Positions 36,692-44,208 of a stretch of 64,000 bases of DNA are shown here, piece after piece. The notes below the pieces were generated by a model that saw only the letters and a list, made by a program, of their open reading frames with translations, searched no databases and was not told the DNA's origin. The stretch spans positions 186,001 through 250,000 of the forward strand of contig CAZGHN010000001.1 of NCBI GenBank assembly GCA_964525555.1, written 5' to 3'. The first letter of the stretch is position 1. Each line of letters opens with the position of its first letter. The position numbers and the translations under genes are program-made. The stretch is from JAFGHJ01 sp964525555 (GTDB taxonomy: Bacteria; Hydrothermota; UBA3072).

Positions 36692-37714
36692 TCACGATAA
36701 TTTTTTCGCCAAAAATGTAAGAAATGGCTTGAACGCTCTCAAAAATTGGATTGTGAAAGGAATTTTTTTAAACATATAACTAAGAACCAGAGACAAATAA
36801 AAATTCGGATATATATATTTATTTATCATGTTTTGATAACTTTTAAGAGAAACTCCTTCATGCAAATTTAAGCTAATGGCTTTAGAAGCCAGATAAGCAG
36901 AGTGCACCGCATCGTAAATGCCTCCGCCGGTTAAGGGACCTACAAGAGAAGCAGCATCCCCGATTAATAGCGTATTTTTCCATGTCAAAGATTCGGGAGA
37001 AGAAAATATAGGATAAGTCCATTTATAAACATTTTCCGGTTCAGGAAATCCATAATCACCTAAAATTCTAAATAACTTAGCTTCACCATCGTGAAAACAA
37101 TCTGAAAAATTTCCCCACCCAACATTTACTTTGTTCCTTTTAGGAAAAATCCAGGCATAACCAGTTTTTGCGTACGAAAAATCAAAAACCAACTCTTTTT
37201 TAAAATCAAAAGGAACATCAGCGCTTATTGTTTTTATCATACTTTTTATCCTGCCGTATCCTCCAAATCTTCTGATTACGCTAGCCATTCCATCCGCTCC
37301 GACCAATATCTTACCTGAAAATTTACCTGACTTAGTATAAACGTTTTCTTTTTCAAACTTAAGAGCTTTACATTCTCCAATAAATTCCACACCGTTATTA
37401 ATAGCTTGTTCCAATAAAAAATTATCAAATTTCTTCCTGTCAACTATATATGTTATGGGCCTATCCAATTTAATACTACAACAACGGCCATTCTTTACAA
37501 AAGAAAAACCGACTGATTTATCTTCGACTATATGTTCCAGGGAAAATGGGAAAAACTTACCTAAAGAAACGGAAAAAGCTCCCCCACAGGGCTTATCTCT
37601 CGGAAACTTCGCTTTATCAAGAAGCAGCACATCGAATCCTTCTTTTAATAAGAAATACGCGAGAGAAGAGCCTGCAGGCCCCGCCCCGCAAATGATTACG
37701 TCTTTTTTATTCAT
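36692..37714 (-). CDS. FAD-dependent oxidoreductase, geranylgeranyl reductase family
   Basis: 340 aa. The FAD Rossmann motif DVIICGAGPAGSSLAYFL is N-terminal, followed by KFPRDKPCGGAFS, typical of the geranylgeranyl reductase-like group, and the second FAD segment LLIGDAASLVGPLTGGGIYD. Such enzymes reduce double bonds of isoprenoid chains or act on lipids and menaquinone; the substrate here is unknown. It stands alone, and its promoter gives a leader of roughly a dozen bases. Confidence 0.85.
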   Translation of the reverse strand: MNKKDVIICGAGPAGSSLAYFLLKEGFDVLLLDKAKFPRDKPCGGAFSVSLGKFFPFSLEHIVEDKSVGFSFVKNGRCCSIKLDRPITYIVDRKKFDNFLLEQAINNGVEFIGECKALKFEKENVYTKSGKFSGKILVGADGMASVIRRFGGYGRIKSMIKTISADVPFDFKKELVFDFSYAKTGYAWIFPKRNKVNVGWGNFSDCFHDGEAKLFRILGDYGFPEPENVYKWTYPIFSSPESLTWKNTLLIGDAASLVGPLTGGGIYDAVHSAYLASKAISLNLHEGVSLKSYQNMINKYIYPNFYLSLVLSYMFKKIPFTIQFLRAFKPFLTFLAKKLS

Positions 37715-37733
37715 TTTACTAAAACCAAGTAAA

Positions 37734-37762
37734 ATAATAAAAACGAAAATGTTCTATGTCAA
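37734..37762 (-). promoter_or_regulatory. promoter of geranylgeranyl reductase-like gene
   Basis: Minus strand TTGACA (37762-37757), 17 bases, TATTAT (37739-37734), 19 bases to the ATG. Confidence 0.6.
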
Positions 37763-37774
37763 GCGTTAAATAAA

Positions 37775-38030
37775 AGCTAACAGCTGACTGCCGACAGCTG
37801 ACGGCATAAAAAACAAAAAAATTTGCACATATAGGACATGTAGTCAATATAGAAATAAAAATAAAAAATACAAGTACTACAAGATCTACATGTGAAAAAA
37901 GGGTGTGTGGAAATGGGTTTTAAAATACAAAAATATTTCGTGTATTTGGTGTGTTTCGTGGTTTGAAAAATAAACAAAAAAATCTTGTGATAATCTGTGT
38001 AATCTGTGGTTAAATACAAAAAAAATTTTT
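37775..38030 (+). repeat. long intergenic repeat mosaic
   Basis: AACAGCTGACTGCCGACAGC with TGACGGCA (family D-like, ~37780), TTGCACATATAGGACATGTA and CTACAAGATCTACATGTG (family C, ~37822-37893), GTGTATTTGGTGTGTTTCGT with GGTTT (~37940), and GTGATAATCTGTGTAATCTG with TGGTT (family B reverse, ~37986). No gene seen in the whole 37715-38097 gap. Confidence 0.55.
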
Positions 38031-38034
38031 TATA

Positions 38035-38063
38035 TTGACATTATAGGGTAAAATTCTTATATA
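38035..38063 (+). promoter_or_regulatory. promoter of DUF5684-like gene
   Basis: TTGACA (38035-38040), 17 bases, TATATA (38058-38063), preceded by AAAAAAAATTTTTTATA. Leader with AAAGGAGGTG before the ATG. Confidence 0.7.
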
Positions 38064-38097
38064 GTATATTAAACAATTAAAAAAAGGAGGTGTATTT

Positions 38098-38460
38098 ATG
38101 GATTATGGTGATTATCCTGCAGCAACAGGAATGGCTTCTGGTGTAATGGTTATCTATTTAGCATTATTACTCTTAATAATTATCTCTCTATGGAAAATTT
38201 TCACAAAGGCCGGAAAGCCCGGCTGGGCATCTATAATACCAATTTACAACGCAATTGTTCTACTTGAAATAGTAGATAAACCATTATGGTGGATAATACT
38301 TATGTTAATACCAATTGTTAACGTAATAATAGCCATCATAGTTAACGTTGAACTTGCTAAAAAATTTGGCCAGAGTGTTGGTTTTGCAATTGGAATGATA
38401 TTGTTACCGATAATATTTTACCCAATACTCGGTTTTGGAAGCGCCAGATACACAGGATAG
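38098..38460 (+). CDS. small membrane protein, DUF5684-like
   Basis: 120 aa with three hydrophobic segments (~14-37, ~59-85 and ~93-112) separated by a short loop. The loop reads KIFTKAGKPGWASIIPIYN, the signature of the DUF5684/signal-peptidase-like small membrane proteins. Function unknown. AAAGGAGGTG lies 7 bases before the ATG, the promoter is strong and a perfect terminator follows, so it is a well-expressed single-gene unit. Confidence 0.8.
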   Translation: MDYGDYPAATGMASGVMVIYLALLLLIIISLWKIFTKAGKPGWASIIPIYNAIVLLEIVDKPLWWIILMLIPIVNVIIAIIVNVELAKKFGQSVGFAIGMILLPIIFYPILGFGSARYTG

Positions 38461-38475
38461 CATAAATCCACTTTA

Positions 38476-38490
38476 GATTCATTTCGAATC
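38476..38490 (+). repeat. variant mini-hairpin
   Basis: GATTC-ATTTC-GAATC, same arms as the other mini-hairpins but with a five-base loop; just before the terminator. Confidence 0.4.
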
Positions 38491-38493
38491 TAC

Positions 38494-38533
38494 AAAAACC
38501 ACAAAAACATCACGTTTTTGTGGTTTTTTTTAT
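38494..38533 (+). terminator. rho-independent terminator
   Basis: A 15-bp perfect stem with arms 38494-38508 and 38514-38528 (core ACCACAAAAAC / GTTTTTGTGGT) and a 5-base loop runs into a T tract. It ends the DUF5684-like transcript and lies 4 bases from the convergent YVTN gene stop. Confidence 0.85.
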
Positions 38534-38536
38534 TTA

Positions 38537-41500
38537 TCATCTCATCAAGATTGTCTTTCTAGAAGAGACAAAATCACCAACCTGCAACCTGTAAAAGTAA
38601 ACACCATTCGGCAATTTCTTATCATTATCATCTCTGCCCTTCCAATTTACAGAATAAAAACCAGGAAGACATTCTCCATTAACAAGTGTTCTTACCATCC
38701 TACCAGAAACGTTATAAACATTTAGCTTTACATATTGCCTTAATTCTTCACCACTGGTTATCTGGTATCTTATCTGTGTAGAATTCTGGAAAGGATTAGG
38801 TTCACATGGAAAAAGATAGGAAACACTGGGAAGACCGCTACCCCCAATAGTCATAATAGTTATTGGACCTATTAACAACTCCCTATCTCCTCCAACTTTC
38901 GCTCCTAATTTATAGAGATATTCTTCTCCAATACTTACATTTGCATCAATATATTCATACTTTGATATTTCGACATCGTTCAATTTAATAAACGCCTCAT
39001 CCTGAATTGTTGCGCGATATACATTATAGCCTGTCTCATTCAAGTTAAAATTAGACCAATAAATACGATTACCTTCTTCTAATCCTTCTCCTCTTAATCC
39101 ATCTGAAACTCCCGATGAACCACCAGCCTCGACCACTCGTACCGTAAGATTGAAATCATCTTCTATAGAATCAGATTGAACTGTAAAATTACCCACAAAA
39201 TCTCTTCCTGAGGGTAACCCAGAAGGGATTAAAACCTGCAGAATACATTGATATGCACTTCCGGTAGGCAATACCGCAACCGAATCTACCATTGATATTA
39301 CCGATGGAACAATACAATCATCACCCCCATAAGCAAAGAGTGTATCCGGCATATATACGATACTGTCAACTAACGCATTACCGGGCCCATCATATGGATC
39401 ATAATTACCAGCTATTGTATTTGGAGAGGAAAGATTAAACTTTCCGATTACAACGGAGTTTTCTACCCCGGGAAGAACCATTGAATTCGCGGAAAGATTT
39501 GCTCCGTAATCCTGAATATCCAAGTCGCTTAAGGTATCAACTGTTATACTTACATTTACATAATCGGGCGAACTCCTTCCTGTTGAGGTGGCAAATTTTC
39601 CAGTATAAGTACCTGCCGATTGTCCTATTGATATGGGAATTGTTGCAGTTATTTTTTCAGTATATCCAGGTTGAAGCTCGGGAATTACTGATGGAGAGAA
39701 GGTAACCGTATTCCCATGAATATGGCTACTTCCGGAAATCAGGTCAGACGATGAGAATTTGATGTGCTCAAGGACATTCTCCGAAGTATTTCTTACCGTG
39801 AATGAAAGTGAAACGGTTCCATCCGTCGTCCACGGGTCCTCCGGCGTATATGAATCAGAAAGGAAATATTCTTCGATATCGACATAGGAAGACGCGACAA
39901 AGAAATAATATGGTTGAATCGAACCCGCGAAGTTCTCCGTCATATTGATGGTGGCAGAAGTCATATCCAGCGCAACAACATACAGGGAATGAAATCCGGT
40001 TGTAAGAGGTTCGGTTGCCTGGGCTATCCAGGATACCCATTCTGTACCACCGCCAGAAGTAATTGTTGCCTCCTGCCAGGCTTCACGTGTCTCATCTATC
40101 TGGTATAGAACCTTCATTATATTACTGTTATAGGGGCTTCTTGAATTTATGGAATTGCCCGTAAACTCAGGAAGTGCATTCTCGGTTATATTTCCGGGAA
40201 ATGGGGTGATAGAGGTAGCAAGAGGTGAATCATAGGTTTTTACCTCCTCAATAATTGTTACCTCGAAACCTACTTGACCTGCTGCATATATTTTGTATGT
40301 GCTGGGATTCACACAGATCTGATCCGGCAAGTCTACGTCGGCAACAGTGGCTGTTGAATTCGTCGCTCCGTCTATTACCATTACATTGTCACTGTTCCAA
40401 TTTGCCACATATATCTTGTTCGTGTTGGGATTTACGCAAATCCCACGAGGCTGATCTCCAGCGGCAATAGTGGTTGTCGAATTCGTCGCTCCGTCTATTA
40501 CCGTTACGTCGTCACTGCCACGATTTGCCACATATATCTTGTTCGTGTTGGGATTTACGCAGATCGCATAAGGCTCACTTCCGGCGGCAACAGTGGTGGT
40601 TGAATTGGTAGCTCCATCTATTACAGTTACATTGTCACTGTCCTCATTCGCCACATATATCTTGTTCGTGTTGGGATTGACGCAAATCCCACGAGGCTGA
40701 TCTCCAGCGGCAATAGTGGTTGTCGAATTCGTCGCTCCGTCTATCACCGTTACATTGTCACTGATTTGATTTACAACATATATCTTGTTTGTGTTGGGAT
40801 TTACGCATATCGCATAAGGTCCACCTCCGGCAGAAATAGTAGTGGTCGAATTCGTCGCTCCGTCTATTACCGTTACATTGTCGCTATTATTATTTGCTAC
40901 ATATATCTTGTTCGTGTTTGGGTTTACGCAGATAGCCTGAGGTCTATCTCCGGCAGAAATAGTGGTGGTCGAATTCGTCGCTCCGTCTATTACCGTTACA
41001 TTGTCACTGCCACGATTTGCCACATATATCTTGTTCGTGTTGGGATTTACGCAGATCGCATAAGGTCCATCTCCTGCGGCAACAGTGGTTGTCGAATCCG
41101 TCGCCCCGTCTATTACCATTACATTGTCACTGAAAAGATTTGCCTTGTATATCTTGTTCGTGTTGGGATTTACGCAGATATCAAAAGTTCTTTCGAATAT
41201 TATAGTGGCGGTTGAGTTTGTCGCGCCGTCTATTACTGTGACATTGTTACTACCATAATTTGCCACGTATATCTTGTTTGTGTTCGGATTTGCGCATATA
41301 GCATAAGGGTAACTTCCAGTCGCAACAGTAGTACTTGTGTTCGTCGCTCCGTCTATTACCATTATTGAGTCGTCCATACCGCCCACATACATCTTGTTTG
41401 TGTTGGGATTTACGCATATTGCCTGCGGTCCAATTACGGCCGCAACAGTGGTTGTCGAATTCGTCGCTCCGTCTATTATCGTTACATTGTTACTTGCCCG

Positions 41501-42295
41501 ATTTGCTATGTATATTTTGTTTGTGTTGGAATTTACGCAGATCGCACAAGGTCCATCTCCAGCGGAAACACTCGTGGTTGAATTCGTCGCTCCGTTTATT
41601 ACTGTTACATTGTTACTACCATAATTTGCCACATATATCTTGTTCGAGTTGGGATTTACGCAGATTGCATAAAGATAATCTCCGGCGGCTACAGTAGTAG
41701 TTGAATTCGTCACTCCGTCTATTACCGTGACATTGTCACTGCCTCTATTCGCCACATATATCTTATTTGTGTTGGGATTTACGCAGATCGCATAAGGCTC
41801 ATCTCCAGCGGCAACAGTGGTTGTCGAATTAGTCGCTCCGTCTATTATCGTTACATTGTCACCGAACCTATTCGCCACGTATATCTTGTTTGTGTTCGGA
41901 TTGACGCAGATCGCAAGAGGTGAAAGTCCGACGGCAACAGTGGTGGTTGAATTGGTCGCTCCATCTATCACCGTTACATTGTCGCTATTATTATTTGCTA
42001 CATATATCTTATTTGTGTTGGGATTTACGCAGATCGCATAAGGGTAACTTCCAGTCGCAACAGTAGTACTTGTGTTCGTCGCTCCGTCTATTACCGTTAC
42101 ATTGTCACTTGCCGTATTTGCCACATATATCTTGTTTGTAATGGGACTTACGCAGATCGCATAAGGCCCATCTCCAGCGGTAACACTATCCGTTACCCAG
42201 TCAGCATAAAGAGGTGAAGTGATAAAAAATACAATTAATATAAGTACAAATAACCTTAAAATACAGTCTAGACTATTTTTTCTAAAACAGAACAT
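38537..42295 (-). CDS. secreted YVTN beta-propeller protein with C-terminal sorting-like domain
   Basis: 1252 aa. A signal peptide (~15-32, ending SPLYA) is followed by 16 tandem ~41-residue repeats of the type AICVNPNTNKIYVANNNSDN then VTVIDGATNSTTTVAAG (~37-690), which is YVTN/40-residue propeller repeats. Next are Ig-like beta regions (~700-1080), a fibronectin-like segment, and a C-terminal FlgD/type IX-like tail with NVYNVSGRMVRTLVNG and LPNGVYFYRLQVGD. Sixteen blades suggest two propellers. It is probably a surface or adhesion protein exported by the same route as the C25 peptidases. The repeats are so alike at DNA level that copies have clearly been duplicated recently. AAAGGAGG precedes the ATG. 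Confidence 0.87.
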   Translation of the reverse strand: MFCFRKNSLDCILRLFVLILIVFFITSPLYADWVTDSVTAGDGPYAICVSPITNKIYVANTASDNVTVIDGATNTSTTVATGSYPYAICVNPNTNKIYVANNNSDNVTVIDGATNSTTTVAVGLSPLAICVNPNTNKIYVANRFGDNVTIIDGATNSTTTVAAGDEPYAICVNPNTNKIYVANRGSDNVTVIDGVTNSTTTVAAGDYLYAICVNPNSNKIYVANYGSNNVTVINGATNSTTSVSAGDGPCAICVNSNTNKIYIANRASNNVTIIDGATNSTTTVAAVIGPQAICVNPNTNKMYVGGMDDSIMVIDGATNTSTTVATGSYPYAICANPNTNKIYVANYGSNNVTVIDGATNSTATIIFERTFDICVNPNTNKIYKANLFSDNVMVIDGATDSTTTVAAGDGPYAICVNPNTNKIYVANRGSDNVTVIDGATNSTTTISAGDRPQAICVNPNTNKIYVANNNSDNVTVIDGATNSTTTISAGGGPYAICVNPNTNKIYVVNQISDNVTVIDGATNSTTTIAAGDQPRGICVNPNTNKIYVANEDSDNVTVIDGATNSTTTVAAGSEPYAICVNPNTNKIYVANRGSDDVTVIDGATNSTTTIAAGDQPRGICVNPNTNKIYVANWNSDNVMVIDGATNSTATVADVDLPDQICVNPSTYKIYAAGQVGFEVTIIEEVKTYDSPLATSITPFPGNITENALPEFTGNSINSRSPYNSNIMKVLYQIDETREAWQEATITSGGGTEWVSWIAQATEPLTTGFHSLYVVALDMTSATINMTENFAGSIQPYYFFVASSYVDIEEYFLSDSYTPEDPWTTDGTVSLSFTVRNTSENVLEHIKFSSSDLISGSSHIHGNTVTFSPSVIPELQPGYTEKITATIPISIGQSAGTYTGKFATSTGRSSPDYVNVSITVDTLSDLDIQDYGANLSANSMVLPGVENSVVIGKFNLSSPNTIAGNYDPYDGPGNALVDSIVYMPDTLFAYGGDDCIVPSVISMVDSVAVLPTGSAYQCILQVLIPSGLPSGRDFVGNFTVQSDSIEDDFNLTVRVVEAGGSSGVSDGLRGEGLEEGNRIYWSNFNLNETGYNVYRATIQDEAFIKLNDVEISKYEYIDANVSIGEEYLYKLGAKVGGDRELLIGPITIMTIGGSGLPSVSYLFPCEPNPFQNSTQIRYQITSGEELRQYVKLNVYNVSGRMVRTLVNGECLPGFYSVNWKGRDDNDKKLPNGVYFYRLQVGDFVSSRKTILMR
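40254..42190 (-). repeat. 16 tandem 123-bp coding repeats
   Basis: Each unit encodes one 41-residue YVTN blade. Nonadjacent units at ~40391 and ~40637 (246 bp apart, two units) agree over ~95 bases with one or two mismatches. Others (7, 9 and 16) are diverged, lacking the VAN or DGATN words. Confidence 0.85.
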
Positions 42296-42682
42296 AAATA
42301 CCTCCTTTCCTTATAAATCAAAAAAAATAATAATCTAATAAATTAAACTACAAAATAAATACTATCTTCAGTTTGCTAACTACAAAATTAACCGCCTACT
42401 AATTAAGTCCAACTATTATTGTTTACAATTCTACCTGTGTTCTAAAATTGTACGGATTATTAAAAATTAGTCAAGGTATTTTTTAAAGGTAACGCCTTAA
42501 GAAAGACCGATAACCGAAGACGGCTGACGGCATTAGTTCTCCCTATGCTTGACAGCCTAAAGTAAAATAACTATAATAATTTTATGAACTAAATAACAAG
42601 GATTCGAAAGGGTGTATAAACTAATCTATTTGTCTATGAACAAGTTACGCGAAATTATGAATAGTGTTAATGAAGAAGTAGC
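42296..42682 (+). promoter_or_regulatory. divergent intergenic region with two promoters
   Basis: Minus promoter for the YVTN gene: TTGACT (42474-42469), 16 bases, TACAAT (42452-42447), giving a ~145-base leader. Plus promoter for the DUF3795 gene: TTGACA (42549-42554), 17 bases, TATAAT (42572-42577). Between them sits a family D-like GATAACCGAAGACGGCTGAC with GGCATTAG (~42508). A 23-codon frame (42636-42707) overlaps the DUF3795 start and might be a leader peptide. Confidence 0.55.
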
Positions 42683-43255
42683 ATGGGAAAATCAAAAGTT
42701 GTTTTAAAAAAATACCCGACAATCGGTGTTTGTGGCCTCGATTGCGGTCTATGCCCTAGATACTACACTGTAGGAACCTCAAGATGTCCCGGATGTGCTG
42801 GCACTAACTTCTTTAATAAACATCCGACATGCTCATTCATAACCTGTTGCGTAAAGAAAAAGAATCTTGAAGTTTGTGCTGAATGTTCGGATTTCCCCTG
42901 TGCAAAATTTAAAAGTGCCGAAGAATATAAGCGAGAAAAAGAATCTTCGTCATACCCATCATGCAAAAAAATATTACCGAATTTATATTTTATAAAAGAA
43001 CATGGAATCGAGAAATTCATTGAACAACAGAAAGTACGCATGAAATTACTAAAAACAATGATAGAAAAATTTAATGATGGTAGGTCTAGGAGCTTTTTCT
43101 GTAGAGCAGCAATATTCCATAAGCCGGCGGCATTAGAGAATTCGATAAGAAAAGCGAGAAAAATAATTAAATCCGAGAAAATCAAACAGACCGATATGAA
43201 AAGCAAAGCAAAAATTCTTAAAACAATCATTAACGAAATTCCTATAGTAGAATGA
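42683..43255 (+). CDS. DUF3795 cysteine-rich protein
   Basis: 190 aa. The N-terminal ~75 residues hold a dense cysteine pattern, CGLDCGLCPRYY, CPGCAG, CSFITCCVKKK and CAECSDFPCAKF, as in DUF3795 proteins, probable zinc or iron-sulfur binders of unknown role. The C-terminal half is basic and helical. Its leader is ~100 bases and the ribosome binding site is weak. Its 3' end overlaps an open frame leading into the next gene. Confidence 0.82.
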   Translation: MGKSKVVLKKYPTIGVCGLDCGLCPRYYTVGTSRCPGCAGTNFFNKHPTCSFITCCVKKKNLEVCAECSDFPCAKFKSAEEYKREKESSSYPSCKKILPNLYFIKEHGIEKFIEQQKVRMKLLKTMIEKFNDGRSRSFFCRAAIFHKPAALENSIRKARKIIKSEKIKQTDMKSKAKILKTIINEIPIVE

Positions 43256-43269
43256 TAAGGAGGTTACGG

Positions 43270-44100
43270 ATGAAATCATTTAAGTACGTCTTTATCTATT
43301 TCATTTCGTTGATATTTAGTTGTGCATCTGTCAGTTCCGATGAACCGGAGTATTTTCTAAAATCTTCCGGTAATAGACCTTATGGTATTGCTTTTGATAA
43401 TAATGGATTAATGTATATGATAACCGCGCCCGAAACAGGTAATGGAACACTGTCGAAAGTTACTCCGGACAGAAAAATTACCGATATAGCCGTACTTGAA
43501 GGAAGTTTTATCGGTCCCGGAATATATATTGACGATAACAACGGCATATTTACAACAGTAGGAAATAAACTATTAAAAGTCTCATCAGATGGCAATTCCG
43601 AAACAATAGCGGATGGATTTTCATTATGTTTCGATGTAAAGTTTGATAATAATGGAAATATTTATGTTGCAGATGATTTAAAAGGTATTATTTATAAAAT
43701 AGGTCCTTCCGGTCAGAAGGATATCTTTTTCAAAAGCGATACTACCGGTCCGTTTGTTCTTACGAGTATAATTATTGACAGCAATAATGAGAATTTGTAT
43801 GTAAGAGAGAAAAACAGAATAATCAAACTTAGAATAAATTCAGATAGTACTTCCGAAAAACCTGAGGTAATTATCGATAATACTAAAATGTTTTATTTAT
43901 GCAGAGATAATAACAACAATATTTATGCAAGCACAATCGATAACGTAATAAAAATCGATACCAACGGAAAGGCTAAATATCTCTCTGTAAAACCTCTGAA
44001 AACTTCAATCGGTGTAGCGGTTGGAGGTAAAGGCTTTGACGAAAAAAGTTTATATGTTACTGTCGAGGACGGAATAATTAAATTGCCCATTTTAAAATAA
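43270..44100 (+). CDS. NHL/SMP-30-like beta-propeller lipoprotein
   Basis: 276 aa from the ATG at 43270, preferred over an ATG 18 bases upstream because AAGGAGG stands 7 bases before it. The signal peptide ends FSCAS, with a lipobox-like cysteine. The body consists of NHL-like propeller blades such as PYGIAFDNNGLMYMI, FDVKFDNNGNIYVADD and LCRDNNNNIYAST. Likely a periplasmic or surface-anchored protein; ligand unknown. It lies 14 bases after the DUF3795 stop. Confidence 0.72.
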   Translation: MKSFKYVFIYFISLIFSCASVSSDEPEYFLKSSGNRPYGIAFDNNGLMYMITAPETGNGTLSKVTPDRKITDIAVLEGSFIGPGIYIDDNNGIFTTVGNKLLKVSSDGNSETIADGFSLCFDVKFDNNGNIYVADDLKGIIYKIGPSGQKDIFFKSDTTGPFVLTSIIIDSNNENLYVREKNRIIKLRINSDSTSEKPEVIIDNTKMFYLCRDNNNNIYASTIDNVIKIDTNGKAKYLSVKPLKTSIGVAVGGKGFDEKSLYVTVEDGIIKLPILK

Positions 44101-44104
44101 ATAT

Positions 44105-44208
44105 TATCTGGCTGGGTATGGGCTTTGTGTCTTTTGGTGTGTTTTTCCACAGCCCAACAGCCTAACCGACCAACAGAACAACAATTAAAAATCTTTGTGT
44201 CTTTGTGC
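44105..44208 (+). repeat. intergenic repeat mosaic
   Basis: GGCTGGGTATGGGCTTTGTG with TCTTTTGGTGTG (~44109), ACAGCCCAACAGCCTAACCG with ACCAACAG (wobbly CAACAGCC tandem, ~44149), then CTTTGTGTCTTTGTGCC (family A reverse, ~44193) abutting the ligA stop. Confidence 0.5.

Noticed and set aside
40766..41697. Long plus-strand ORFs across the YVTN gene
   Set aside because: They are antisense shadows created by the 123-bp coding repeats; the plus-strand translations are low-complexity and lack starts with ribosome binding sites.
40254..42190. CRISPR-like array
   Set aside because: The 123-bp units are in-frame coding repeats with no spacer structure; no cas genes nearby.
42636..42707. 23-codon ORF overlapping the DUF3795 start
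   Set aside because: Too short to support; kept only as a possible leader peptide note.
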